Part shown: piece after piece, positions 1-9,366 of the stretch
Layout of the letters: every line of letters starts with the position of its first letter
Numbering within the stretch: the stretch's first letter is position 1
From: Castellaniella hirudinis_A
GTDB taxonomy: Bacteria > Pseudomonadota > Gammaproteobacteria > Burkholderiales > Burkholderiaceae_B
Direction: 5' to 3'
DNA: 64,000 nucleotides
Assembly: GCF_047468865.1 (NCBI RefSeq)
Contig: NZ_JBLGTV010000002.1
Span: forward strand, 124,001-188,000
Position numbers and translations under genes: made by a program
The notes under the pieces: generated by a model
Database searches by the model: none
Told to the model about the DNA's origin: nothing
What the model saw: the letters and a program-made list of their open reading frames with translations, nothing else

Positions 1-62
1 ATGCCCTGTCCATGCGCAACCTGACGCCCGCCGAATACGCCGACGCCAAGAGCAATGGATAA
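1..62 (+). CDS. BolA/IbaG-family protein, C-terminal fragment
   Basis: The frame starting at base 3 reads ALSMRNLTPAEYADAKSNG and stops at 60-62. An ALSMRxLTP-type ending is typical of the short BolA/IbaG family (monothiol-glutaredoxin partners in Fe-S and iron homeostasis), and such a gene commonly lies just before murA in Burkholderiales. The stop overlaps the murA start by 8 bp, so the two are probably translationally coupled. Only the tail is in the window, so the family call rests on about 19 residues and gene order. Confidence 0.55.
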   Translation, partial: ALSMRNLTPAEYADAKSNG

Positions 63-1308
63 GCTGCTGATCCAGGGCGGCCGCCCGCTGCAGGGCGAGA
101 TCGCCATATCCGGGGCGAAAAACGCCGCGCTGCCCATCCTGTGCGCGGCGTTGCTCACCGACGACCCCCTGGTGCTGGACAACGTCCCCGCCTTGCGCGA
201 CATCGGCACCACCCTCAGTCTGCTCGAACGCATGGGGGTGCGGACACAGCGTCCGGCCCCCCATCAAGTCACCCTGCAGGCCGACCAGATCCACAGCCAG
301 GAGGCCCCCTACGACCTGGTCAAGACCATGCGCGCCTCCATCCTGGTGCTGGGGCCGCTGGTGGCGCGCTTCGGCCAGGCGCGCGTCAGCCTGCCCGGGG
401 GCTGCGCCATCGGCCAGCGCCCCGTCGATCAGCACATCAAAGGCCTGGCCGCCATGGGCGCCAGCATCCGCATCGACCACGGCTTCGTCGTGGCTCAGGC
501 GCAGCGCCTGCGGGGGGCCAGCATCCTCACCGACATGGTCACCGTCACCGGCACCGAGAACCTGCTGATGGCCGCCACCCTGGCCGAAGGCCGCACCGTG
601 CTGGAAAACGCCGCCTGCGAACCCGAAATCATCGACCTCGCCCAAGTGCTGATCGCCATGGGGGCGCACATCGAAGGCCACGGCACCGACCGCATCGTCA
701 TCGAGGGCGTGGATCGCCTGCACGGCGCGCGCCACCGCATCGTGCCCGACCGCATCGAAGCCGGCACCTTTCTGTGCGCCGTGGCGGCCACGGGCGGCGA
801 CATCACCCTGCGCAACGCCGCCCCCGATACCCTGGGGGCCGTGCTCGACAAGCTGCGCGACGCCGGGCTGCACATCACCACGGGCCCCGACTGGATTCGC
901 GCCCGCATGCGGGGCCGGCCCCGGGCCATCGGCTTTCGCACCAGCGAATATCCCGGCTTCCCCACCGACATGCAGGCCCAGCTGATGGCGCTCAACACCG
1001 TCGCCGAAGGCACGGCGGTCATCACCGAAAACATCTTCGAAAACCGCTTCATGCACGTGCAGGAACTCTGCCGCATGGGGGCCGACATCGAGATCGACGG
1101 CCACACCGCCGTGGTGCAGGGGCATCCCCGGCTGTTGGGGGCCACCGTCATGGCCACCGACCTGCGCGCTTCCGCCAGCCTGGTCATCGCCGGCCTGGCC
1201 GCGCAAGGCCAGACCACGGTCGAGCGCATCTATCACCTGGATCGCGGCTACGAACACATGGAAAGCAAGCTCCAGGCGCTGGGCGCCGACATCCAACGCA
1301 TTCAATAG
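55..1308 (+). CDS. murA: UDP-N-acetylglucosamine 1-carboxyvinyltransferase MurA
   Basis: First committed step of peptidoglycan synthesis in the cytoplasm: transfer of enolpyruvate from PEP to UDP-GlcNAc. The 417-aa length is normal. The N-terminal motif SGAKNAALP carries the conserved Lys22-Asn23 pair. The loop LPGGCAIGQRP carries the catalytic cysteine (Cys117), so the enzyme should be fosfomycin-sensitive (Cys rather than Asp). The start lies inside the end of the preceding BolA-like gene, and hisG follows 7 bp downstream, so murA heads or joins the histidine operon transcript, as in many Burkholderiales. Confidence 0.97.
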   Translation: MDKLLIQGGRPLQGEIAISGAKNAALPILCAALLTDDPLVLDNVPALRDIGTTLSLLERMGVRTQRPAPHQVTLQADQIHSQEAPYDLVKTMRASILVLGPLVARFGQARVSLPGGCAIGQRPVDQHIKGLAAMGASIRIDHGFVVAQAQRLRGASILTDMVTVTGTENLLMAATLAEGRTVLENAACEPEIIDLAQVLIAMGAHIEGHGTDRIVIEGVDRLHGARHRIVPDRIEAGTFLCAVAATGGDITLRNAAPDTLGAVLDKLRDAGLHITTGPDWIRARMRGRPRAIGFRTSEYPGFPTDMQAQLMALNTVAEGTAVITENIFENRFMHVQELCRMGADIEIDGHTAVVQGHPRLLGATVMATDLRASASLVIAGLAAQGQTTVERIYHLDRGYEHMESKLQALGADIQRIQ

Positions 1309-1315
1309 GCACGAC

Positions 1316-1987
1316 ATGGCACAAACGCCGCTGACCCTGGCCCTTTCCAAGGGCCGCATCTTCGAAGAAACCCTGCCGCTGCTGGCCGCCGCCGGCGTGG
1401 GCGTGCCCGAGAACCCGGAATCCTCGCGCAAACTGATCCTGCCCACCGATTCGCCCGATCTGCGCATCATCATTGTGCGGGCCTCCGACGTGCCCACCTA
1501 CGTGCAATACGGGGCGGCCGATTTCGGCATCGCCGGCAAGGACGTCCTGCACGAACACCTGGCCCACAACCCCGGCGGCCTGTACCAGCCCATCGACCTG
1601 AACATCGCCCACTGCCGCCTGTGCGTAGCCGCCCCCGAAGGCTTCGACTACCAAGCCGCCGTGCGCCAGGGTTCGCGCCTGCGCATCGCCACCAAATACG
1701 TGCGCGCCGCGCGCGAACACTTCGCCGCCAAGGGCGTGCACGTGGACATCATCAAACTGTACGGTTCCATGGAACTGGCCCCCCTGGTGGGTCTGGCCGA
1801 CGCCATCGTCGACTTGGTATCCTCGGGGGGCACCCTGCGCGCCAACCGCCTGGTCGAACTCGAAGAAATCAGCCAGATTTCCTCGCGCCTGATCGTCAAC
1901 CAGGCCGCCCTGAAAATGCACGGCGCCCGCCTGCAGCCCTTCCTGGACGCCTTTGCCCAGGCATCCGGCGACAACGGGGCGGCCTGA
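1316..1987 (+). CDS. hisG: ATP phosphoribosyltransferase, short form HisG
   Basis: Catalyses the first step of histidine synthesis (ATP + PRPP to phosphoribosyl-ATP). At 223 aa it is the short form, lacking the C-terminal histidine-sensing domain of the roughly 300-aa enzymes. N-terminal LALSKGRIFEETLPLL and the internal GSMELAPLVGLADAIVDLVSSGGTL region (the PRPP-binding area) are clear. Short HisG proteins work as a hetero-octamer with HisZ, a HisRS-like regulatory subunit. No hisZ lies in this window, so it must be elsewhere. It starts 7 bp after murA and is followed by a 102-bp gap before hisD. Confidence 0.96.
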   Translation: MAQTPLTLALSKGRIFEETLPLLAAAGVGVPENPESSRKLILPTDSPDLRIIIVRASDVPTYVQYGAADFGIAGKDVLHEHLAHNPGGLYQPIDLNIAHCRLCVAAPEGFDYQAAVRQGSRLRIATKYVRAAREHFAAKGVHVDIIKLYGSMELAPLVGLADAIVDLVSSGGTLRANRLVELEEISQISSRLIVNQAALKMHGARLQPFLDAFAQASGDNGAA

Positions 1988-2089
1988 ACCCCGGCAAACC
2001 ATCGCCTTCCGATGCCAAAAAGCAGCGCCTGCGCGACCCGGCCCATAAATTCGGTAAGATAGACATTTACCCCCTCTGTTGCCGCCGTC

Positions 2090-3394
2090 ATGTCCCTGAT
2101 CAACCGCCTGGATGCCTGTTCCGCCGATTTCGATGCGGCCCTGACCCAATTGCTGGCCTACGATGCGTCGCAGGACGACCGCATCGAAGCCACTGTGCGC
2201 GACATCCTGCACGACGTGCAAACGCGCGGGGACGCCGCCGTCCTGGACTACACCGCCCGCTTCGACCAGGTTCAGGCCCAGCGTCTGGCCGATCTCGAAA
2301 TCCCCCTGGAAGCCTGCCACGCCGCCCTGGCCGCGCTGCCCACCGACCAACGCGACGCCTTGCACGCCGCCGCCGAGCGCATCCGCGGCTACCACCAGCG
2401 CCAGCGGGCCGAAACCTGGACCTACACCGAAGCCGACGGCACCCTGCTGGGCCAGCAGATCACGCCGCTGGATCGCGTGGGCCTGTACGTGCCGGGCGGC
2501 AAGGCCGCCTATCCGTCATCGGTGCTGATGAACGCCATCCCCGCGAAGGTCGCCGGGGTGCCGCAGCTGATCATGGTCACCCCCACGCCGGGCGGCGCGC
2601 GCAACCCCATGGTGCTGGCCGCCGCCGCCCTGGGCGGCGCGGATCGCGTCCTGGCCATCGGCGGCGCCCAGGCGGTGGGCGCCCTGGCCTACGGCACGCC
2701 CACCCTGCCCGCCGTCGACAAGATCGTCGGCCCGGGCAACGCCTACGTCGCCGCCGCAAAGCGCCGCGTCTTCGGCACCGTGGGCATCGACATGATCGCC
2801 GGGCCCTCCGAAATCCTCATCCTGGCCGACGGCAGCACCGCGCCCGACTGGCTGGCGATCGACCTGTTTTCCCAGGCCGAGCACGACGAACTGGCCCAGG
2901 CCATCCTGCTGTGCCCCGACGCCGCCTATCTGGACGCCGTCCATGCCGCCATCGAAAAACTGCTGCCCAGCCAGCCACGCGCCGACATCCTGCGCACCAG
3001 CCTGGCCAACCGCGGGGCCCTGATCCACACCGCCAGCCTCGAACAGGCCTGTGAACTGGTCAACCGCATCGCCCCCGAACACCTGGAAATCTCCACCCAG
3101 GATCCGCAGGCCCTGCTGCCCCTGATCCGCCACGCCGGCGCGATTTTCCTGGGGGCCTACAGTTCAGAATCCCTGGGCGATTACTGCGCCGGGCCCAACC
3201 ACGTCCTGCCCACCGCCCGCACGGCGCGGTTCTCATCCCCGCTGGGCGTCTATGATTTCCAAAAACGCAGCAGCCTGATCCAGGTTTCCGCCGCCGGGGC
3301 CCAGACCCTGGGGCGCATCGCCGCCACCCTGGCCACCGGCGAAGGCCTGCACGCCCACGCCGCCAGCGCCACCGCCCGCCTATCGGCCCGCTAG
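2090..3394 (+). CDS. hisD: Histidinol dehydrogenase
   Basis: Zinc- and NAD-dependent enzyme for the last two oxidations, histidinol to histidine. Its 434 aa are full length. The glycine-rich stretches GLYVPGGKAAYPSSVLMN and KIVGPGNAYVAAAKR, the metal-site segment LFSQAEHDE and the catalytic PEHLEI motif are all present. The 102 bp after hisG contain no gene and no convincing promoter. The next gene is hisB rather than hisC, which differs from the hisG-hisD-hisC-hisB order I recall for Bordetella. Confidence 0.97.
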   Translation: MSLINRLDACSADFDAALTQLLAYDASQDDRIEATVRDILHDVQTRGDAAVLDYTARFDQVQAQRLADLEIPLEACHAALAALPTDQRDALHAAAERIRGYHQRQRAETWTYTEADGTLLGQQITPLDRVGLYVPGGKAAYPSSVLMNAIPAKVAGVPQLIMVTPTPGGARNPMVLAAAALGGADRVLAIGGAQAVGALAYGTPTLPAVDKIVGPGNAYVAAAKRRVFGTVGIDMIAGPSEILILADGSTAPDWLAIDLFSQAEHDELAQAILLCPDAAYLDAVHAAIEKLLPSQPRADILRTSLANRGALIHTASLEQACELVNRIAPEHLEISTQDPQALLPLIRHAGAIFLGAYSSESLGDYCAGPNHVLPTARTARFSSPLGVYDFQKRSSLIQVSAAGAQTLGRIAATLATGEGLHAHAASATARLSAR

Positions 3395-3424
3395 CCCTTT
3401 TTTGCCGGACCCCGCCTTATCATC

Positions 3425-4012
3425 ATGCGCACCGCCACCATCGAACGCAATACCCAGGAAACCCGCATCCGCGCCACCATCAATCTGGATGGCACGGGCG
3501 CCCGCACCCTCGACACCGGGGTGCCGTTCCTGGATCACATGCTGGATCAGATCGCCCGCCACGGCCTGTTCGACCTGGACATCCACTGCGACGGCGACAC
3601 CCACATCGACGACCACCACAGCGTCGAAGACGTCGGCATCACCCTGGGCCAGGCCTTTGCCGCCGCCGCGGGCAACAAGGCCGGGCTGCGCCGCTACGGC
3701 CACGCCTACGTCCCGCTGGACGAATCCCTCTCGCGGGTAGTGGTCGATCTCTCCGGGCGGCCCGGCCTGTACTACCACGTCGATTACGCCCGCGCCCTGA
3801 TCGGCCGCTTCGACGTCGACCTGGCCCGGGAATTCTTCCAGGGCTTCGTCAACCACGCCCTGGCCACCGTGCACATCGACAACCTGCGCGGCGAAAATGC
3901 CCACCATCAGTGCGAAACCATCTTCAAGGCCTTTGGCCGGGCGCTGCGCATGGCCACAGAAATCGACCCCCGCGCAGGCAACACCATCCCATCCACCAAG
4001 GGCGCCCTGTAA
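3425..4012 (+). CDS. hisB: Imidazoleglycerol-phosphate dehydratase (monofunctional)
   Basis: Converts imidazole glycerol phosphate to imidazole acetol phosphate, a manganese-dependent dehydration. At 195 aa it is the monofunctional enzyme without the histidinol-phosphatase domain of the E. coli fusion. The duplicated metal motifs are visible as HIDDHHSVEDVGITLG and NAHHQCETIFKAFGRAL. It lies 30 bp after hisD. The product of this enzyme is the substrate for the aminotransferase HisC, which is not encoded here. Confidence 0.96.
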   Translation: MRTATIERNTQETRIRATINLDGTGARTLDTGVPFLDHMLDQIARHGLFDLDIHCDGDTHIDDHHSVEDVGITLGQAFAAAAGNKAGLRRYGHAYVPLDESLSRVVVDLSGRPGLYYHVDYARALIGRFDVDLAREFFQGFVNHALATVHIDNLRGENAHHQCETIFKAFGRALRMATEIDPRAGNTIPSTKGAL

Positions 4013-4053
4013 CGCCTCCACGCACCGTTTCCCGCACCCAGGACCATCACATC

Positions 4054-4695
4054 GTGACTCGCATCGCCATCGTCGACTACGGCATGGGCAATTTTCACTC
4101 GGTGGCACGCGCCTTGCAGGCCGCCGCCCCCCAGGATGAGATCCGCATCGTGCGGGACGCCGCCGGCATCCGCCAGGCCGACCGCATCGTCTTCCCCGGA
4201 CAAGGCGCCATGCCCGACTGCATGCGCACCCTGGACACCTCGGGCCTGCGCGACGCGCTTTTGCAGGCCGCCCGCGAAAAACCCCTGCTGGGCGTCTGCG
4301 TGGGCGAACAAATGCTGTTCGACGCCAGCGACGAAGGCCATACCCCGGGCCTGGGCCTGTTCGCCGGCCGGGTTCGCCGCTTCCAGGGCCCAGCCTTCCA
4401 GGGCCACGGCGGCGCCGGCCGCCTGAAAGTCCCCCACATGGGCTGGAATCCGGTCGCGCGCACCCGCCCCCACCCGCTCTGGGACGGCATCGCCCCCGAC
4501 ACGCCTTTCTACTTCGTCCACAGCTACTACGCCGTCCCGACAGACGCCGCCCTGGTGGCCGCCACCTGCCGCTACGGCCACGAATTCTGCTGCGCCGTTG
4601 CAGCCGACAACATTTTTGCCGTACAGTTTCATCCAGAAAAAAGCGCAGCGCCCGGCTTGCAGATCTACCGCAACTTCACCCGCTGGCAGCCCTGA
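4054..4695 (+). CDS. hisH: Imidazole glycerol phosphate synthase, glutamine amidotransferase subunit
   Basis: Class I glutaminase that supplies ammonia to HisF. I chose the GTG at 4054 because the protein then begins VTRIAIVDYGMGNFHSV, the normal HisH N-terminus, and gives 213 aa; longer in-frame starts would overlap hisB. The catalytic triad parts are visible: the nucleophile in LLGVCVGEQMLF and the His-Glu in VQFHPEKS. It lies 41 bp after hisB and 46 bp before hisA. Confidence 0.95.
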   Translation: MTRIAIVDYGMGNFHSVARALQAAAPQDEIRIVRDAAGIRQADRIVFPGQGAMPDCMRTLDTSGLRDALLQAAREKPLLGVCVGEQMLFDASDEGHTPGLGLFAGRVRRFQGPAFQGHGGAGRLKVPHMGWNPVARTRPHPLWDGIAPDTPFYFVHSYYAVPTDAALVAATCRYGHEFCCAVAADNIFAVQFHPEKSAAPGLQIYRNFTRWQP

Positions 4696-4741
4696 TACCC
4701 GCTGCCTGTTTTTTCATTTCACCCGTACTGACACGACGACC

Positions 4742-5520
4742 ATGCTCCTGATCCCCGCCATCGACCTCAAAGACGGGCGCTGCGTGCGCCTGCGCCAAGG
4801 CGACCTGGCCGACGCCACCGTATTTTCCGACGACCCCGCCGCCATGGCCACCCAGTGGGCCGAACAGGGCGCCCGCCGCCTGCACCTGGTGGACCTGAAC
4901 GGCGCCGTGGCCGGCAAGCCCCGCAACGGCGCGGCCATCCAGGCCATCGTGGACGCCATCGACGAGGACATCCCCATCCAGATCGGCGGCGGCATCCGCG
5001 ACCTGGACACCGTCGAATACTATCTGGACAACGGCATTGCCTACGTCATCATCGGCACCGCCGCCGTCAAAGACCCGGGCTTCCTCAGCGACGCCTGCAC
5101 GGCCTTCCCCGGCCACATCATCGTCGGCCTGGACGCCCGCGACGGCAAGGTCGCCACCGACGGCTGGTCCAAGCTCACGCGCCACGACGTCATCGACCTT
5201 GCCCGCAAATTCGAAGACTACGGCTGCGAGTCCATCATCTACACCGACATCGGCCGCGACGGCATGCTCAACGGTGTCAACATCGAAGCCACGGTGCGCC
5301 TGGCCCAGGCCGTGCGCATGCCCGTCATCGCCTCCGGGGGCGTGGCCTCGCTGGACGACATCCGCGCCCTGTGCGCCGCCGCCCGGGACGGCATCGACGG
5401 CGCCATCCTGGGCCGCAGCCTGTACGAAGGCACGCTGGATTTCGCCCAGGCCCAGGCCCTGGCCGATTCCCTGCACGACCCGGATGCCGACGATGCCCCG
5501 GCGGCCGACGAGCCGGCCCA

Positions 5521-5524
<4 letters not shown>
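4742..5524 (+). CDS. hisA: ProFAR isomerase HisA
   Basis: (beta/alpha)8-barrel isomerase that opens the ribose of ProFAR to PRFAR. From the ATG at 4742 the protein is 260 aa and begins MLLIPAIDLKDGRCVRL, with the catalytic aspartate at position 8. The second catalytic Asp region GLDARDGKVATDGW and the phosphate-binding GGxxS/G segments (ASGGVASLDD) are present. An in-frame extension to 4598 is rejected because it would run far back into hisH. The stop overlaps the hisF start as ATGA. Confidence 0.96.
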
Positions 5525-6332
<808 letters not shown>

Positions 6333-6336
<4 letters not shown>

Positions 6337-6767
6337 CCGCGCCCAAGCCCACCGGCGGCCCGGCGGATGCCGCCTGGCTGGCCGCGCTGCGATTCGACGC
6401 CCAGGGCCTGATTCCCGCCATCGCCCAGGACGCCGACACCGGCGTCGTGCTGATGATGGCCTGGATGAACGCCGACGCCATCCAGGAAACCGCGCGCACG
6501 GGCCGGGCCGTGTATTTTTCACGTTCGCGCCAGCGCCTGTGGCGCAAAGGCGAAGAATCCGGACACGTCCAGCAAGTGCGCGACATCCGCCTGGATTGCG
6601 ACGGCGACGTGCTGCTGCTGTCCGTCACCCAACTGGGCGGGATCGCCTGCCATACGGGCCGCCAGCGGTGTTTTTACCGCCGTCTGGACACCGCCGCCCG
6701 CCAGTGGGCAGAGACCGACCCGGTGCTGAAAGACCCCCACACCATCTACAAGCACACAAAGCCCTGA
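6333..6767 (+). CDS. hisI: Phosphoribosyl-AMP cyclohydrolase
   Basis: Hydrolyses the adenine ring of phosphoribosyl-AMP (third pathway step); a zinc and magnesium enzyme. From the ATG at 6333, overlapping the hisF stop, it is 144 aa. The motifs MMAWMNADAI, the acidic DCDGD and the cysteine motif CHTGRQRCF are all visible. It is not fused to HisE, unlike the E. coli bifunctional enzyme; hisE follows separately after 91 bp. Confidence 0.96.
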
Positions 6768-6858
6768 TGCGTTCGGCGGGGCCGGCCCCTCGCCCGTCCC
6801 GCCGCCAGCCAGTCATTCACCCCCGTCCGCCACAAGACGTTTCCTTTTTCCTGTCACC

Positions 6859-7203
6859 ATGTCTACTGCCGATCCGTCCGACACCTTGGCCCGCCTGGCC
6901 GATACGCTAGCCAGCCGCCGCCCCGACCACGGCGGCGACCCGGAAACCTCCTATACCGCCAAGCTGCTGGCGCGCGGCCCCGACGCTTTTCTCAAGAAAA
7001 TCGGCGAAGAAGCCACCGAGCTGGTCATGGCGGCCAAAGACGGCCAGCCAGACCGCATCGTGGCCGAAACCGCCGATCTCTGGTTCCACTGCCTGGTGGC
7101 GCTCACCCACTACAACCTGCGCCCCGAGGACGTGCTGGCCGAACTGGCGCGCCGCGAGGGCCTGTCCGGCCTGGCCGAAAAAGCGGCGCGGCCCAAAAAC
7201 TGA
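6859..7203 (+). CDS. hisE: Phosphoribosyl-ATP pyrophosphatase
   Basis: Second pathway step: phosphoribosyl-ATP to phosphoribosyl-AMP plus pyrophosphate. The 114-aa, all-alpha MazG-like protein shows the metal-binding segment KKIGEEATELVMAAKDG and the second acidic stretch ETADLWFHCLVAL. It is the last his gene. The 159 bp downstream to the HIT gene contain no gene and no hairpin with a T-run that I could recognise. Confidence 0.95.
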   Translation: MSTADPSDTLARLADTLASRRPDHGGDPETSYTAKLLARGPDAFLKKIGEEATELVMAAKDGQPDRIVAETADLWFHCLVALTHYNLRPEDVLAELARREGLSGLAEKAARPKN

Positions 7204-7362
7204 ACGCCCAGGCCAGACAGGCCAGGCCAAACCCGGCCCGGCGCACTAGGACATACCCGCAAGCGGATGCATTTCCCCGATCTCCGCATACGGCATCCGG
7301 CAAAATGTGGCAACATACAGGACTGAGCGGGTCGATGTCCGGCCCCCTGTTCCAGCATATCC

Positions 7363-7731
7363 ATGAGTCACGATTGTCTATTCTGTAAAATCGCCCGGCA
7401 CGAAATCCCCGCTGAAATCGTGCACGAAGACGACGAATTCCTGGCCTTCCACGACATCAACCCAGCCGCCCCCGTGCACCTGCTGCTGATCCCGAAGCAC
7501 CATATCGCCTCGCTGGCCGACATCGCCCCCGCCGACCACGGCTGGCTGGGCCGGATGTTGCAACTCGTGCCCGGCCTGGCGGCCGACAACGGCTGCCACC
7601 CCATGCCCGAAGGCGGTTTCCGGCTGGTGGCCAACAGCGGCACCGAAGGCGGCCAGGAAATCCATCATCTGCATTTTCATATCCTGGGCGGTTCACGCCC
7701 TTGGTCCAATCGCGCAGCGCCCGCTGCCTGA
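7363..7731 (+). CDS. HIT-family nucleotide-binding hydrolase (HinT-like)
   Basis: Histidine-triad protein of 122 aa with the triad HHLHFHILGG near the C-terminus and the Hint-type N-terminus CLFCKIARHEIPAEIVHEDD. Family members are purine nucleoside phosphoramidate hydrolases. In Burkholderiales a gene like this often lies between hisE and tatA, as here. Cys4 and Cys7 of the N-terminal region could form part of the zinc site known in some HIT proteins, but the full ligand set is not evident. tatA follows after 39 bp. Confidence 0.92.
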   Translation: MSHDCLFCKIARHEIPAEIVHEDDEFLAFHDINPAAPVHLLLIPKHHIASLADIAPADHGWLGRMLQLVPGLAADNGCHPMPEGGFRLVANSGTEGGQEIHHLHFHILGGSRPWSNRAAPAA

Positions 7732-7770
7732 CCCCGGGAAATTCATTCAAACCACCCTCAAGGAGCTCTC

Positions 7771-8001
7771 ATGGGTAGTTTCAGCATCTGGCACTGGCTG
7801 GTCGTCCTGGTCATCGTGGCCTTGATTTTCGGCACCAAGAAACTGCGCAACATCGGCGAAGATCTCGGCGGCGCGGTCAAAGGCTTCAAGAAAGGCATGA
7901 AAGACGCCCAGGAAGACACCGACACCCAGCCGTCCATCACGCAAAAAACACAGGATTCCAACACCGTGGACGTCCAGGCCCGAGAAAAAACCGACGCCTG
8001 A
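7771..8001 (+). CDS. tatA: Sec-independent translocase subunit TatA
   Basis: Forms the size-variable pore of the twin-arginine export pathway in the inner membrane. At 76 aa it has one N-terminal membrane helix (WHWLVVLVIVALIFG), the family hinge FGTKKLRNIGEDLG, and an amphipathic helix (AVKGFKKGMKDAQ), followed by a short acidic and polar tail. A good ribosome-binding site (AAGGAG) lies about 7 bases before the ATG. tatB and tatC follow in order. Confidence 0.96.
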   Translation: MGSFSIWHWLVVLVIVALIFGTKKLRNIGEDLGGAVKGFKKGMKDAQEDTDTQPSITQKTQDSNTVDVQAREKTDA

Positions 8002-8030
8002 CCCCCGCCGCCAGCCCAACCGGAACCCGC

Positions 8031-8537
8031 ATGTTTGATGTCAGTTTCAGCGAACTGATGCTGATCGGCGTGATCGCGCTGATCGTCATCGGACCCGAGC
8101 GCCTGCCCAAAGTCGCCCGCACCGTCGGCCACTTGCTGGGCCGCGCCCAACGCTATGTCAACGAAGTCAAGTCCGATATCCAGAAAGAAATCGACCTCAA
8201 GGAAATCGGCGACATCAAGCACCAGATGGAAGACGCCGCCCGCTCCGTGCAATCGTCCATGACCAGCTCGGTGGACGACCTGAAGGCCGCCGTCACCCAG
8301 CCGACACAGGCCCTGAAGGATTCCCTGGACGACGCCCGCAAAGCGCTGGACATCCCCCCTGCGGCGGGACAGCCACCAGCCTCCGCGACACCAACGGACG
8401 CGGCAACGGACGCCGTCAGCACCCCGGCGGCGGAGCCCCGCCAAGCCCCGGACACCCGCCCGACCGCCCCGGCGCTGCCGGACGCCCCCCCGCTCACCGG
8501 CCAGCCCGCCGCCAGCCCGTCCGAATCCAGCCACTGA
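8031..8537 (+). CDS. tatB: Sec-independent translocase subunit TatB
   Basis: With TatC forms the receptor for folded twin-arginine precursors. The 168-aa protein starts MFDVSFSELMLIGVIALIV, with the conserved acidic residue in the membrane helix and the GPERLPKVAR hinge. A long amphipathic region to about residue 95 is followed by a low-complexity Pro/Ala/Thr tail, a usual feature of betaproteobacterial TatB. It begins 29 bp after tatA and ends 7 bp before tatC. Confidence 0.95.
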   Translation: MFDVSFSELMLIGVIALIVIGPERLPKVARTVGHLLGRAQRYVNEVKSDIQKEIDLKEIGDIKHQMEDAARSVQSSMTSSVDDLKAAVTQPTQALKDSLDDARKALDIPPAAGQPPASATPTDAATDAVSTPAAEPRQAPDTRPTAPALPDAPPLTGQPAASPSESSH

Positions 8538-8544
8538 ACACCGT

Positions 8545-9354
8545 ATGACCGACGCATCCGACGCCTCGTCCCAGGACACGTTCATCTCGCACCTCATCGA
8601 GCTGCGCAACCGCCTGCTGAAAGCCGTGGGCGTGGTGCTGGGCATCTTTGTCGTGCTGTTTCTGTACCCCGGGCCATCCGCCCTCTACGACGTGCTGGCC
8701 CAGCCCATGCTAGCCTCCCTGCCCACCGGCACCCGCATGATCGCCACCGGAGTGATCACCCCCTTCATGGTGCCGCTCAAGGTCACCCTGATGGCGGCCT
8801 TCGTGCTGGGCCTGCCCGTGGTGCTGTACCAGGCCTGGGCCTTTGTCGCGCCCGGCCTGTACCGCCACGAACAGCGCCTGGCCCTGCCACTGATCATTTC
8901 CAGCACGTTCTTGTTTTTGCTGGGCATGGCATTTTGCTATTTTGTCGTGTTTCACACGGTGTTCAGCTTCATTGCCAATTTCGCCCCCGATTCCATCACG
9001 CCGGCGCCCGACATCGAAGCCTACGTCAGCTTCGTCATGACCATGTTCATTGCCTTCGGGGTCACCTTCGAAGTCCCCGTCGCCGTCATCCTGCTGGTCA
9101 AGACCGGGGTGGTCAACGTCAAGAAACTGCGTGAAATCCGCGGCTATGTGATTGTCTGCGCCTTTGTGCTGGCCGCCATCGTCACCCCGCCCGACGTCCT
9201 CAGCCAGGTGCTGCTGGCCGCCCCGCTGTGCCTGCTGTACGAAGTCGGCATCCTGGCCGCCGTCTTCATCGAAAAACGCCAGCCCCGGGACGACGCCGAC
9301 CCCGCCGGCCAGGCGCTTGCGGCGACCCAGCCGGACGACCGCGACCCGCAATAG
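8545..9354 (+). CDS. tatC: Sec-independent translocase subunit TatC
   Basis: Six-helix inner-membrane core of the Tat translocase. The protein is 269 aa. The cytoplasmic N-terminal signature FISHLIELRNRLLKAVG recognises the twin-arginine signal, and the periplasmic loops and hydrophobic helices are in the expected order. A polar tail follows the last helix (KRQPRDDADPAG onward). The stop lies only 12 bp from the convergent dsbD stop, with no room for a separate terminator. Confidence 0.96.
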   Translation: MTDASDASSQDTFISHLIELRNRLLKAVGVVLGIFVVLFLYPGPSALYDVLAQPMLASLPTGTRMIATGVITPFMVPLKVTLMAAFVLGLPVVLYQAWAFVAPGLYRHEQRLALPLIISSTFLFLLGMAFCYFVVFHTVFSFIANFAPDSITPAPDIEAYVSFVMTMFIAFGVTFEVPVAVILLVKTGVVNVKKLREIRGYVIVCAFVLAAIVTPPDVLSQVLLAAPLCLLYEVGILAAVFIEKRQPRDDADPAGQALAATQPDDRDPQ

Positions 9355-9366
9355 CCGGACGGACGA

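Noticed and set aside
9355..9366. Terminator between tatC and dsbD
   Set aside because: Only 12 bp separate the convergent stops and no hairpin with a T-run lies in or next to them.
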